Assembly: GCA_028571685.1 (NCBI GenBank)
Contig: CM053154.1
Coordinates: 17,702,001-17,766,000 of the forward strand
Direction: 5' to 3'
Length of the DNA: 64,000 nucleotides
Origin: Heterohyrax brucei
Lineage: Eukaryota > Chordata > Mammalia > Hyracoidea > Procaviidae
In this document: in pieces, positions 1-11,361 of the stretch
Layout: every line of letters starts with the position of its first letter
How positions within the stretch are numbered: position 1 is the first letter of the stretch
Made by a program: the position numbers and the translations under genes
The notes under the pieces: model-generated
Told to the model about the DNA's origin: nothing
Seen by the model: the letters and a program-made list of their open reading frames with translations, nothing else
Databases searched by the model: none

Positions 1-1060
1 AGGGTAAATCTGTGTTCAGTTTTTTTTTTAAAGAAACTACCAGAGTTTTCCAAAATTGATAAACCATTTTATGTTGCCATCAGCAATGTGTGAGAATTCC
101 GCTTTCTCCAGTTCCTCTACAACAGTTGGTATTGCCTGTCCTTTCCATTATAACTATGGTAGTGGGTGTTTAATAGCATTTCATTGTGATTTTAATTTGT
201 ATTTCCGTAATGACTAATAATGTTTGAGCTCTTCTTGTGTACATATTAGGCATATGTATATCTTCCTTAGGGCAGTGTCTGTTCCTGTATCTTGTCCAAT
301 GAGTTGTTGGACCTCTTATTACTGAGCTATAAGAGCTCATTATATGTTCTAGGTGTAAGTCTTTTTTCAGATATATGGTCTGTAGTTTTTCTCCCAGTCT
401 GTAGCATGTCTTTCCATTTCCTCAGTGATGGGTTTTGAAGCAGAAATGATTTTAATTTGGTGACATCCAGTTTTACAAATTTTTTTCTTCTATGGCTCAT
501 CTTTTGGTATACTATCTTAGAAAGTTTTGCCTAAACCACGGTCATAAGGATTTTCTCTAGGTTTTTATCTAGAAGTTTTATAGCTTCATCTTTTGTATTT
601 AAATCTGTGATCCATTTTGAGTTAATTTTTGTGTATGGTGTGAGGTAGGGGCTTAAGCTGTTTAACTGGATGTGAATATTCAATGGTTCCATCACCATTT
701 GTTGGAAAGATGGTTCCTTCTCATTAAATTGTCTTGGCTCTTTATTCAAGATCAACTGGCCATAAATGTGTGGGTTTTTTTCTGGATTCTCTCTTCTGTT
801 CATTGATGTAAATGTCTGTCCAGTGCTGGTACCAACCTGTCTTGGATAGTCAATTTTGAAGTTAGGGGGTTTAAGTCCTCCAACTTTATCCTGTTCTTTT
901 TCACAATTGTTTTGACTCTTCTTAGGTCTGCTGCATTTCCATAGCAATTTTAGGATCAGTTTGTCAGTTTCTATAAGTAAGCCTGCTAGGATTTTGACAA
1001 GGATTGCACTGAGTTTTCAGATCAATTTAGCACCACTGGTTAGGTCCTTTAGGAAGCTAC
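1..1060 (-). mobile_element. L1 LINE fragment, ORF2 C-terminus and 3' region, antisense
   Basis: The minus strand reads through the typical end of L1 ORF2 (PYTKINSKWITDLN, then AIKLLDKNLEKI), and the part nearer coordinate 1 matches the L1 3' region that reads ATTTGTATTTCCGTAATGAC on the plus strand. The element is 5'-truncated and old, with many differences from an intact L1, and it continues to the left of the window. Confidence 0.85.
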
Positions 1061-1096
1061 ACATTTATAGCTAACATCTCTATAACACTGTGAATC

Positions 1097-1262
1097 GGAA
1101 ATCCCAGTGGCATAGTGGGTTAGGTGCTATAGCTGCTAACCCAAAGGTCAGCAGTTCAAATCCACCAGGTGTTCCTTGGACACTCTATGGGGCAGTTCTA
1201 CTCTGACCTATAGGGTCACTATGAGTCAGACCTGACTCAACATCACTGGGTTTGGTTTTTCT
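1097..1262 (+). mobile_element. AfroSINE, near full length
   Basis: Reads CCCAGTGGCATAGTGGGTTA, then CAGTTCAAATCCACCAGG (B-box-like), then CTATAGGGTCACTATGAGTC and a tail CACTGGGTTTGG. It sits directly beside the L1 fragment. Confidence 0.9.
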
Positions 1263-1407
1263 GTGTGTTTTTTTTGTGTGTGTGAAATTGGGAAGACTCC
1301 TACATTTCTACGCTTAATTCTTTAGAAGAAGATAGCAAAGCAGTAACCATCTATGAAAAGCCAGAGTGTCTTTATGCTGAGATATTGCAACTTTTCTCAT
1401 TCCTTGT

Positions 1408-1606
1408 TGTCTTTAGCTGCCATCTGGTTAATTTCAACTTACGATGACCCATGTTGACAGAGGAGAACTGCTCCGTAGGACTTTCAAATCTGTGGCCTTT
1501 CAGAAAAAGATCACAAGGCCTGTCTCCTAAGGTGCCTAAGTGGCTTCAAACCTCCAGCTTTTCTGCTAGTAGTTGAGCACTTAACTGTTTGTGCCACACA
1601 ACGCCT
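1408..1606 (-). mobile_element. AfroSINE, older long subfamily, antisense
   Basis: Shows the reverse layout: AGCTGCCATCTGGTTAATTT, then GAGGAGAACTGCTCCGTAGG, ending near AGTTGAGCACTTAACTGTTTG. It is clearly diverged from the younger copies. Confidence 0.8.
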
Positions 1607-2814
1607 TCTTTTCATTCTTTACTCCACACCAAAGGAATGGAGTTGGTGCCCTGTCTTTTATATTTTCAGCAGCTAAACCAAAGCTTTAGAATATAATGAC
1701 TTCTTTTTTCTGTGAACAATTACATGCATCCTTGCTTGGGAAAACAAGCTGCCAGCTCTCCCTTCGACCCAGCACATGTGTTTGGAACAAAGTCTGCTGA
1801 GCTCAGAGGGGTTGTAGTTGGTAAGTTTGGCGGGTGGCTGTAGCACGTTCTCGTCTGTACAGCCAGGGTTTGTGCAGACTTGCATGGAGCCCCCTGGGCT
1901 TTGGGAAGCTGACTCTGCAGACTGGTTTATCTACCTTGGCCCAGGACACAAATCTGGGGCCAAGGCACACCCTTATTATTATCCTGCCCGCTCATGGTGT
2001 TACACCCGGAAGAAAATCCAGGCGAGTGCTTAGTCTGGAGATCAAGCTGGTCCAGTTGTACTGGGAACCTCTCCCAAGTCAAGGGAATAAACAGCAAACA
2101 GGAGGAGACTGAGTCAGCCCCTGCATGCTGTTTCTGCAGGAAAGGAGCAGGGAACTTGTGTAATGACGCCTTTCCCATCCCACCCATGCACCTGCCACGT
2201 AAGCAGCACATCCTTGGTGCTCCCTTCAGCTTCCTCATCAACCATCAGGTGGGGAGTTTTGTACCACCCAGACCATTGTCTGTGGAGTTCCTGGTGAGCT
2301 GGGTGAACTCGTTTGGATGCTTTACAAAGAAATGCTCATTTCTGGGCCCCACGCCAGAGCTATTGAATCCATTTTTTAAAGGCTCCTTGGTGTCCCTTAT
2401 GCACAGTCAAGTTGGTGAACTCCTAATCTAGGCCAACACACTGTTCCCCAGTTATTTGCATGTCCTTTGTCTGAAATCACCATCTATCTGAGCTGTGTCG
2501 GTGAGAGTCTCAGGGACCAGAAAGTAATTTGTTTATTCCTCTGGGTGTACTGAGCGCTAACTCTGAATCAAATTAGATCTTTAAAAACAACCCTATAAAC
2601 CCAGGCCTCAATAGTTTAACTTCCTCTGTGGAAATGACATTATTCATCTTCCGGTGCTATGTCCTAGGTTGTTCTCAAGGGTCTACATAAGAAATAAGTA
2701 GTTGAATATTTCCTGCCATCAGTGAAATTAATGTGGATGGTGGTTTTCTGTTCTGCAGCTGATGGTCCCTTGTGTAAGGGTTCCTTTAGTGCTTAGGGGC
2801 CAGGCTAGCATGAC

Positions 2815-2965
2815 AGCTAGAATGTGGGCCTGCAATCAGGCTATGTGGACTCATAGCCTAGCCATTCTTGGGGGAAGCATTGGGTAAATTGTTCTCTTTG
2901 AGTTCATTTTTTATAGAACCATACTGTAAACCAGCACCTACCTTATAGGGCTGCCGAGAGACAGT
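2815..2965 (+). mobile_element. Possible MIR fragment
   Basis: A MIR-like progression, with a ...CTGTAAACCAGCACCTACCTTATAGGGCTG ending that resembles the MIR 3' part. Weak and diverged. Confidence 0.35.
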
Positions 2966-3159
2966 CACTTAAAGTATTTGGTGCTTGCCTGGAATCGCCT
3001 GTGGACCTTCAGCTTTACAGTAAGCGGTGGTAATGCAGAATCCGGAAACCTCGCTTCTCTAGCAAAAATTGTATGGGCTTTGTTTTTGTTTTCCTGAATA
3101 GTAAGACCTTTTGTCCTAATTAGTTTATTTTCATGGTGGTCCAATACAGGGAACAAAAC

Positions 3160-3570
3160 ATTTGCCTTTTGAAACTTTTATGTGTATAATTCAGTAGCAT
3201 CACTTACATTCACCATGCTATGTGACCAGCACCACTATGCATTTCTAATTTTTTTTATCAACTTTAACAGAAATTTGGTACCCCTAAATTTTAGCACTAG
3301 CTCCCCCTCTCCTCGCCCACTCCTCCTCTGGTGACTACTTACAGACTTAGGTTTCTACGCATTTTCCCATTATGGATATTTTATTTAAACAGAGTTGTGC
3401 AATACTTGCCCTCTTACGTTGGACATATTTTACTTGTGCAGTGTTTTGAAAGTTCATCCATGTCGTGGTATGTATCACAATGTCATTTTTCTTCACGGCT
3501 GAATAATAGTCCACTGTATGGGTTTCCCACATTTTATTTATCTGTTCATCTGTTGATGGATCAGTGAAAT
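3160..3570 (-). mobile_element. Old L1M-type LINE 3' region, antisense
   Basis: Contains the widespread mammalian L1 3' sequence in reverse: AGTTCATCCATGTCGTGGTA, then CGGCTGAATAATAGTCCACT, then TTATCTGTTCATCTGTTGAT. Heavily diverged, consistent with an ancient insertion. Confidence 0.8.
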
Positions 3571-3721
3571 TTTTGTATCTCATCATTTGCCCTTTTGGTT
3601 TCATCTACCAAAGAAACTCAGATCATATACAAAAAATGTTGGCCTCTGTTTGGGTCTTTTAATGTTTTCTTTACCACTGAGGTTATTGTGTGATTGTTTC
3701 TAAGTTATCTCTGATAAATCA

Positions 3722-3800
3722 GAAACCAAACCCGCTGCCATCGAGTTGGATTCAACTCACAACGACCCTAGAGGTCAGAGTAGAACTGCCCCGTATCTCT
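3722..3800 (-). mobile_element. AfroSINE, 3' part only, antisense
   Basis: ACCAAACCCGCTGCCATCGA followed by GAGTAGAACTGCCCCGTA, after which the match is lost. A truncated copy. Confidence 0.75.
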
Positions 3801-4329
3801 GATACAGACCTGCAAATCGTTTTTGAACGTACGTACACAAGACACTCATTACGCACAGATGAAGGCCAACCTCTAGGACCATCTCCCGTGCCTTCCAGGC
3901 TCGTCTCAGGAGTGGAGCACCCCCGGGGAGAAGGAAGGGAAGAGAACTAAAAGGACAGCTGTGGTCCAGCAGCAAAGCAGGTTATTAGACAAGCAGATTA
4001 TCTGCCAAAGCATTGATTGTGCAATAACAGTTCTCTTCCTCTGTCTCAGCATCCCTGTCCAGTAGACACAGGGCTTAGGGTATCAGAATTCCTCCTGGGC
4101 AGTAGAGCTATAGGGTTATTGATTATGACGAAGTCTCATTCCCTGCCATCAAGTATTGCTTTCTCTACCCAAATTGCTTTTCTGTTAACACTGTTTAGTG
4201 AGTTCATAGACGTATGGGATTTATCATGTAGAAGCATAAAACTTTACAGCTGAACAAGACTTGAGATTGCCTAGTCTGGCCCCTTGTATTCTGTGGCTGA
4301 GAGGCCTGGGTTTGAGTCAGATAAGCAGT

Positions 4330-4520
4330 GATGTGCTTGGTAGAGTGGAGGGCCAGTGAGAAAGAGGACGATCCTCAACAAGGTGGGTTGACACAGTGGC
4401 TGCGTGATCAGCTTAAACATAACAGTGATTATGGGCGCAGGACCAGGCAGCACTTTGTTCTGTTGTGCATAGGGTCGCTGTGAGTTGAAACGTACTCAAC
4501 AATACCTAACAACAACAAGC
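4330..4520 (+). mobile_element. AfroSINE-related older family
   Basis: GGTGGGTTGACACAGTGGCT, then TTCTGTTGTGCATAGGGTCG, CTGTGAGTTGAAACGTACTC and a CAACAACAAG tail. This is a longer, older relative of the common AfroSINE. Confidence 0.7.
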
Positions 4521-4676
4521 AATGACTTAGTTGAGGTCCTGTAGGCAACAAATAAAGGAAAGATCCCCAAGCCTCCTGATTCCAAATCTTGTAGCCCTTC
4601 CTCTACTCCTCATGCCCACCAGGAGTTCAGAATTCTTCCTTTGCTTCTTGACCAAGAGTTTCATTCAAAATCTGGC

Positions 4677-5360
4677 TGTCTTAGTCATGCAGTGCTGCTG
4701 TAACAGAAATTCCATAAGTGGATGACTTGAACAAACAGAAGTTTGTTTTCTCATAGTTCAGGAGGCTAAAAGTCCAAATTCAGAGCATCAGCTTCACGAG
4801 AAGGCTTTCTGTCTTTGTCAGTTTTGAGGGAAAGTCCTTGTCATCAATCTTCCCCTGGTCTAGGAGCTTCTTAACCCAGGGACCCTGGGATCAAAGGACA
4901 CACTGCTCCTGGCTCTTCTTGATTGGTAGTAATAGGATCACTCTCTTCTCTGCTTGATTCTCTCATATATCTTGAAAGAGACAGACTCAAGATACAACTT
5001 TATGCTGTAGATTGTGTCCTGCCTTGTTAACATAACTGTTTCTAGTCCTGCCTTGTTAGCATCGTAGATACCAGGATTTACAACACATAGGTAATTATAT
5101 CCCAAACTCACTGCTATAGAGTCGATTTCAACTCATAGCCACCCTGTGGTGTAGTGATTACTCACCAAAAGGTCAGCAGACTAAATCCACCAGTTCTTCT
5201 GTGTCCTATAGGGTCACTATGAGTCGGAATTGACTCGTCAGCAGTGTTTTTTTTAGGTAATTATGTCATATCACAAAATGGAAGACAGTCACACAGTATT
5301 AGGGATCATGGCCAAGTTGACACATATTTTGAGGGGGGACACAATTCAATCCATAACATT
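4677..5360 (-). mobile_element. Solo LTR fossil, MaLR/MLT1-like, antisense, split by a SINE
   Basis: Read on the minus strand it begins TGTTATGGATTGAATTGTGT, the typical opening of mammalian MaLR LTRs, and ends with the CTGCTGTAACAGAAATTCCA-type terminus on the plus strand. It is an old, degraded fossil LTR with no internal retroviral region beside it. A foldback AfroSINE (5101-5254) was inserted into it later. The subfamily is not certain. Confidence 0.65.
5101..5254. mobile_element. Foldback AfroSINE with 10-bp target duplication
   Basis: Starts with an antisense SINE tail (CTGCTATAGAGTCGATTTCA at 5111), which switches near 5147 into a sense SINE (GGTGTAGTGATTACTCACCA...) whose own tail is the inverted copy (CACTATGAGTCGGAATTGAC). 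Flanked by AGGTAATTAT at 5091-5100 and 5255-5264, so the whole inverted structure inserted as one unit. Confidence 0.75.
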
Positions 5361-6730
5361 GCCTTACACCCAGTTTTTCTTTTAAGTGGACTGGTTTTTT
5401 TCCCAGGATTCTAACTTGTGTGCTAAAGTTCACACTTTAATTTAGAAATTAACCAAGTAGTAGTAATAACTGCAGGAGACTGGCTTAATTAGCACTGTTA
5501 GAGGAAGCAGTTTTTAGCACTTTGAAGGTGTAGGCAAGTACTTTGTAAACTCAGCTCTGTAAGCAAATTGTTTATTGTTCATAGTTGAATGCAAGCCAGA
5601 ATACCAACTTTTAACATGTGCAGTTGAACATGTGAAATGCAGAAAATGAGGCTATAAAAGATCTTAAAGCAGAAGGGTACAGAAATGGATGGCAAATAGT
5701 GACAGCAGAACTCTGATGCACCCCGAGTTAGAGCTGGTGTCGCCTGGTTGTGTGTCTGGGGCCAGGCAGTCAGTAGCCATCACCTGGGACATCACCTGTC
5801 ACAACTAAGCCTGGACTGTCCTTGAGTGTTTATAGCTAATAGCTTCCTCTGCCCAATGAATTACATGTTTATTGCCCGTTTCTCACATGGATGCTATTAG
5901 TCTTTCATTTTGTTGATGCTTTGAAATGCTTTCTCTTTCTTCTCAGAGTGACCCCAATGCCAATTTGAGCGACTTTGGTACAGTGACATCCATTTTTGGT
6001 TAGTTTGCATGTGACCCTGTCTCTGGGCCTAGCTCTGGTACTTCTGGCCCTGTGAGCAGGGCCTCTCTGGGAGCTGTCACAGGTGCCTGAACAAGGAGAA
6101 ATGAAAGTGACAGAGGCGTAGCTCGCACATGTAAAACCTTTGCTCTCGGAGAGGAAACCTAAGAAAAGGCCTTGAAAGGCCACAGGGGCTATTTCCTTGT
6201 GGGTTGCGTTGGGCAGTTTATTCTCAGTCATCTCGAGGTCCAACAGGAGGCAAGTCAGTAACAAGGACAGACTTCCTGGCTCTGTCGTCCTCAAGTGCCA
6301 CCTGCAGCCCCCGGAAACAGGCCTTGGGAAGGGCTCTGTTGCTGCCTCTGCTGACACGCTCAGCATCCTGGGATGAAGCAAATGCATGACTCAGGACTGA
6401 TAGCCCTGACCTGGTGAGGGCACTGTTTCTTAGCAGTGGCCGTGGCCATGATTTCTCAAGCACAGCCCTGGCACCTGGGGCAGTGGTATATCTTACACCC
6501 TTTGTGCATGAGTGCTCCTCTAGCACAGGTGCCCATCTCTGCCCATCCTTAGGAAACAGTAGACATCCAAAGAGCCTTCCACCAGCTCCCCAGCTTACAC
6601 TAGCAAGCCTTCTCTTTATGAATGGCCCTGGAACCATCTCTGTGTGCAGGGATATTATGCTACTATTACTGTTGTTCCTATTTCAAAACATCATTTGGCC
6701 ATCCACTCCAATATTACTGTGGTGTAGTTA

Positions 6731-6952
6731 CAGTGGTGTAGTACTGCGGGGTTATTAGCTGTGCAGATGCTTTGTGATTGGCTATTAACTTAAAGGTTGA
6801 GTTCGAACCCACCCAACAGCTCCACACAAGAAAGGTCTGGTGCACTACTTCTATAAAGATTGCAGTCAGAAAACCCAGTGGCACGGATCTACTCTGTAAC
6901 TCACAGGGCTGCCATGAGGTGGATCGAGTCTGTGGCAGTTAACAACAGCAAC
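6731..6952 (+). mobile_element. AfroSINE, long older subfamily
   Basis: AAAGGTTGAGTTCGAACCCA (B-box-like), then AAGGTCTGGTGCACTACTTC and CTGCCATGAGGTGGATCGAG, with a tail CAACAGCAAC. Confidence 0.8.
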
Positions 6953-7078
6953 AGATAGTCATGAACACACGCTCCAGCACCAAACTTCCTGGGTTCAAAT
7001 CCTGGTGCCACCACTTCCTAGCTGTGTGGCCATAGGCAAGTTAATAAACCTCTCCAGGCAGCAGCTACCTCATTTGTA
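6953..7078 (+). mobile_element. MIR SINE
   Basis: AACTTCCTGGGTTCAAATCC, then CACTTCCTAGCTGTGTGGCC, then GCAAGTTAATAAACCTCTCC: the core of a mammalian-wide MIR, squeezed between two AfroSINEs. Confidence 0.85.
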
Positions 7079-7079
7079 G

Positions 7080-7275
7080 CCAGTAACCGTTGCTATTGAC
7101 TTGATTCCTACTCAGGTCAACCCCGTGTGTGTCAGACAGAACTGTGCTCCGTGGGGTTTTCAATGGCAGCTTTTTCAGAGGTAGATCAGCAGGCTGTCGT
7201 CTGAGGAGTCTCTGTGTGCTCTGTAATCACAAGCCTTTTGTTTAACTGTGAGCGCAATAACCATTTGTACCAGGG
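7080..7275 (-). mobile_element. AfroSINE, long older subfamily, antisense
   Basis: GTGTCAGACAGAACTGTGCT, GTGGGGTTTTCAATGGCAGC, AGAGGTAGATCAGCAGGCTG: the reverse of the long AfroSINE form. Opposite in orientation to the copy at 6731. Confidence 0.8.
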
Positions 7276-7604
7276 TCTGAGTTGCCCACCTTAAGCACAC
7301 AGGAATAACGCCTCACTTCCCATCACCATTGCTGAGGCCAGGTCATTCACCGAGTGCACACGAGGCCCTACCACTTGATGGTGACTGTCTAAATCTTTTG
7401 TCTTCCTCCTCTAGCTCACACCTGACCCGGGTGGACTAAGGGTAGGAACCACTTTGTGTTGACATGCACTCACCTCACCCCCCAAAAGTCAGTGTGTGAA
7501 TAAGAACAAGAGCAGCACTTCTGGAATATTCTAGCAGGCCCCACCGAAAACATTTCGTTCTTGGCTTCCAGTTCTAAATCATGTCAGTGTTTGTTTAGGG
7601 TGGG

Positions 7605-7622
7605 TTTTTTTTTTTTTTTTTT
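7605..7622 (+). repeat. Poly-T tract (18 T)
   Basis: Uninterrupted run of T; no attached element recognised. Confidence 0.9.
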
Positions 7623-8447
7623 GGTCACTTGATTATCTTGAGTAACTGACCACAGTCTCACGCTCTGGCTGCTAAGGAACTTCTGTAGTTTCCACAGGAG
7701 GGTATGAGAAAGGCGTCACTACCTGACCCCTGACTTCCTGTTGAAGTTCAGATGCAGGGCGCAGCCTCTTCTTGCTCTGGCGTGTCAGCACTGGCTGGTG
7801 CATGATCAGTGTGGAAGAAATGTTCTGAGTTGACAGAACGATTTGACCTCGCACTGCATTTGGTAATCTTGGGGTGATGAAGAATTATTACTAAGCTGTG
7901 AAGGAGAGGATTTCCATTTCGTCAAGCATGTACGTGGAGCCAGATCCTAATGTGACTTGGCAGCTGTCTGGAGAATTGACCCTGAGTCCAGTGACACTGC
8001 TTTGGGAAAGTCAGCCCCCACTGTGATGACACCTGTCATGTTTAGGAATGTGAGATACCCGTGAATAAGGTGGAGCTCCCTCAGTAAAATGCCTTCTTCA
8101 GAAAAGTCTTCATGTGGGATGGGTGAAAGCATGTTACAAACAGCATCCAAGAGGTTCTGGGTTCCTTCTGAGATACAAGTAGTGAACCCTGCCCTTTGCT
8201 TTGGTGTTTCTCACCTTGCTGGAAGCTGGATGGATTTTATTGTGTTCAGATTGTTTAGCCAAAAAGCAAGAGCCTTTAATTCTTGTGATGAGGGGGAGGG
8301 CATTGATTTTTACTAGTACATAATAAATGAACATTAGCTTCCAACATAAATTCGGATTCTAATGTTTTTGAGAAATGGAGTGACAGGTGGCGTGTGGTCT
8401 CTAACTGGTGGGTCAAGGAAGAAGTGGAGGGCAGACGCCTAGCCACG

Positions 8448-8463
8448 GCGCCCCCTGGTGGCA
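8448..8463 (-). promoter_or_regulatory. Strong CTCF-like motif
   Basis: The minus strand reads TGCCACCAGGGGGCGC, a near-perfect match to the CTCF core (CCACNAGGGGGCGC). It lies about 215 bp before the LIM4 exon. Binding is inferred from the motif alone. Confidence 0.6.
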
Positions 8464-8678
8464 GGCCCCTGGAGCAGTCATTTGAGGCCCTCGCCAGGCC
8501 AGCAGGGTTGAGTTTCGCTGCTGGGGCTGTTGTGTTGGAAATGTGGTCAGTTGGACAAATATATTTTTTTTTTCCTCAGTGTCTTCTCTCTCCCTCCCAA
8601 GTGTTCCAAGTCCTGACAAGAAGCCAGGAACCATGACAAGGAGGAGACTGACTATTGGCCCCCTTTTTTTTCTTGCAG

Positions 8679-8766
8679 GCAGGCGACAAGCACTACCACC
8701 CCAGCTGTGCACGATGCAGCAGATGCAACCAGATGTTCACAGAAGGAGAGGAAATGTATCTTCAAG
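8679..8766 (+). CDS. ABLIM1: ABLIM1 exon: second half of LIM domain 4
   Basis: Encodes AGDKHYHPSCARCSRCNQMF and on to EGEEMYLQ plus the first base of a glycine codon. The HPSC, CARC and CSRC spacings supply zinc ligands of the fourth LIM domain; the last ligands come from the next exon. The acceptor is TTTTTTTTCTTGCAG and the donor AAGGTGAG. A second AG four bases further in (GCAGGCAG) would break the frame, so the first is chosen. The exon enters in phase 0 and leaves in phase 1. LIM domains bind proteins, not DNA. Confidence 0.97.
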
Positions 8767-9045
8767 GTGAGACAGACTCAGGCCCACACTACGCTTTCCC
8801 CACGTGGGGCAAGAAAACCTTGGCGAATTTGTTTGTCTGATGGTTTTTAGAGAGGGAGGCATATTCGTTAGCTTGGAGCCTGACCCAGACCCCAAATGCT
8901 TGTGGCCAAAAGCTACCTCATCAGTTAGTATTAGTCATCCAAGCAGTTGACGCGCTGGCAGTGAGCCTCTGGGCCTGTTAAGCGGTGAAGTCATGTTACT
9001 GCTTGGAGTGGATGAATTGAACTTGACATTCAGTGTTATAGATGT

Positions 9046-9240
9046 GAAAAAAAAAAGTTATCTGGTTGATTCCAACTTAATGATAACCCTATGTATATCA
9101 GAGAAGAACATGTTTACAGCGGCTGATTTTTCAGAAGTGAATCACCAGGCCTTGCTTCCCAGGCTGCTTCTGGGTGGCTTTGAACTTCCAGCTTTTTCAG
9201 TTAGTAGCTGAACACATGAACTGTGTGCACTGCCTAGAGA
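9046..9240 (-). mobile_element. AfroSINE, long older subfamily, antisense
   Basis: TGGTTGATTCCAACTTAATG, CTGATTTTTCAGAAGTGAAT, CACCAGGCCTTGCTTCCCAG, TTAGTAGCTGAACACATGAA. Confidence 0.8.
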
Positions 9241-10379
9241 CGTGAAAAAGAATGAAAATCCGCAGCATCTCCTTCCCAGGCTCTCATCAGCCATGTGCTT
9301 GAGAAACAAAAGATGAAAGAGAGAAAGCATTTCTAGAAATTTTACATAGTCAACGGCTGCTTTGTCATTCCTCCTTTCACTGCCCTGTGGGGTACAGAGC
9401 ATTTTTGAGGCTCCAGTCTGCTCTTATCTCAGAGCTTTCAGGAGGAAGAAAATTGGTGAATTAACTCACAGTCTTATTTCATCCCATTAAGGTGACATAG
9501 CTTTCACGTGGAGAAAGGGCAAAGAGAATGCGCTGCACCCAAAGTCCCCTCAAGAGAAATGGCAAAATTTCTGGTGACAAGGACCTACAAATAGCACTCG
9601 TTTCTGAGGGACCATAGCAGGTTTCTTGTTGTGGTTGTAGTTTAAGCTAAAAATAATGTTGAGGCATTTTCCCAATGCAGAAAACTACGATGCGTTTTTG
9701 TCTGCTTTTAATTGCAGAAGCTTCTTGGAGAGTCTGGGAGGAGGGTTCTTTCCCAATCGAGCAGCACCATCTGTGGGCACATTTTGCTATTTTTAGCTGG
9801 AAAACGAGTCATTCATTAGACAAGGGCTCATCAGGAAAATTATCAAGAACTCTAAGAACAGAGCTCCTTTGGTTTTGGTAATTACCAGGTCTGAGCTGTG
9901 TTTGCCTGTCACGTCTTCATTTCTCCTTGCACAGAACACTGTGTATATTTTTAATGAATGCTTCACTTTGCTCCCAGTTTGGGTTCTCATGTAACTAAGA
10001 AAGCTCAACACAATTGATTCTTGAGTATTAAAGCAAACTCTGGCTGCTCTCCCCGACCTCTCCCGAATGCTAGCCATATGAAAAACTGACAACCCAAATA
10101 CCTTCTAGCTTTAGTTTTAAAACGGCCACTCTGAAAAACTGCGATGAAAAAAAAAAAATCACTGACTTTTTAAGGGCCTGATGAAGGCTAGTGACAAGGT
10201 ACCAACCCCTGCATCTGATGGTATCATGTAGGTTTACCTTTTCCCCAGGGCAATCTCTGTATCTGCAGCGGCATTAGGCAGGCATCACTTTGCAGGTAGA
10301 GCATGAAGCAGGTTTGTTCTCCATCGATCTCCAGGCTTTGTTTTAGATTTTCATGTGCCAGTTGTGGCATTTAGAAACA

Positions 10380-10937
10380 ATGTCACTCTGCAATTGCGAT
10401 CCTAGGTGTAGACCCCAAAGAATTGAAAGCAGAGACCCAAACAGGTACTTGCACTCCAGGGTTAACCGCAGTTATTCACAATAGACAAAAAGTAGACACA
10501 CTCTGAGTGCCCAGCCTCAATGAGTGGGTACACTAAAGGTGGTCCACCGTGGAATAGCGTTCAGGCAAGAGAAGCGAAGTCCTGGTACATGCCCAGATGA
10601 ACCTCGGGTACTTGATGCTGAGTGAACTAAGCCAGACCCCAAAGGTCAGGTGTTGTGTGATCCCATTTATATGAAATGACAGGAATAGGCAAATGTGCAG
10701 ACATAGAAAAGTCAATCAGTGATTACCGGGCTCAGGGGAGAAGGAAGTTGGGGAGACATTGTTCAATGGGTACAGAGTTTTCCAGTTGGGGTGATGAAAA
10801 AGTCTGGAAATAAATAGGGGTGCCAGTTACACAACATTGTGAAGGTAACTGAAGTCACTGAATTGCGCACTTAAAAACAGTTAAAAATGGCAGATTTTGT
10901 GTTTGTGTGTATTTTTCCACAATAAAAAGAAAAAAAG
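10380..10937 (+). mobile_element. Old L1M-type LINE 3' end, sense
   Basis: Progression typical of L1M 3' ends: GCAGTTATTCACAATAGACA, CCGTGGAATAGCGTTCAGGC, CATTTATATGAAATGACAGG, GGTGATGAAAAAGTCTGGAA, CACTGAATTGCGCACTTAAA, closing with AATAAAAAGAAAAAA. Confidence 0.85.
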
Positions 10938-11361
10938 GCACGAGGGTGCATGTCAACCCTCAGTCTGTTAGGAACGAAGCCTCAGAAGCTCTGGAGATCA
11001 CCCTGCATATCCAGGGTTGTCCTGGAAGTGGAGCAGAGAGGGTAACTACAAGCAGTGCACAAAGGTAGCACGTTTATACCACACGTCACAAGTCACTGTG
11101 ATGCTGGGGCCAATTCAGGAACTCAGGGCCTATTCAGCGGTCCTGTCAGCATCTCCCTAAGCATTCAGTGCTTTCCCCAGGTCACATTCCTTGTGTGTCT
11201 GGCCTGTGGAGGACAGTGCTGACATTGTGTGCAGAACCAGTGTTCTGGTTGATGAGTCCTGCTTCTTCCCAGTCAATACCTCTCCTGAACCTGGGCTCTC
11301 CATGTTAAAAGAGATTCCTGGACTTTGTATTCATAGCCTTCTGGGGCAATGTTAGTGCTAA

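Larger units (their letters stand above)
1..8678 (+). other. ABLIM1: ABLIM1 intron inside the LIM4 coding region (5' end outside window)
   Basis: I found no exon here in any frame: the preceding ABLIM1 exon (GLFGVKCEACHQF... of LIM4) is not present, so this is the 3' part of one intron. It holds an antisense L1, several AfroSINEs in both orientations, a MIR, an antisense MaLR-type LTR and a strong CTCF-like motif close to the exon. The stretches 1620-3150 and 5370-6730 look single-copy and I see nothing specific in them. The intron ends with a T-rich tract and TTGCAG. Confidence 0.85.

Noticed and set aside
531-947. 138-codon minus-strand frame as a gene
   Set aside because: It is the tail of L1 ORF2 in an old, truncated LINE.
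1994-2431. 145-codon open frame
   Set aside because: No recognisable domain and no splice-site fit with ABLIM1 phases; treated as chance.
5905-6758. Overlapping open frames of 114-160 codons on both strands
   Set aside because: No family resemblance, mutually overlapping, and inside an intron; GC-richer sequence gives long chance frames.
8679-8690. Alternative LIM4 acceptor four bases downstream (GCAGGCAG)
   Set aside because: It would shift the frame and destroy the LIM4 sequence.
9755-9785. CTCF-like AGCACCATCTGTGGGCAC
   Set aside because: Three core mismatches; not better than expected by chance.
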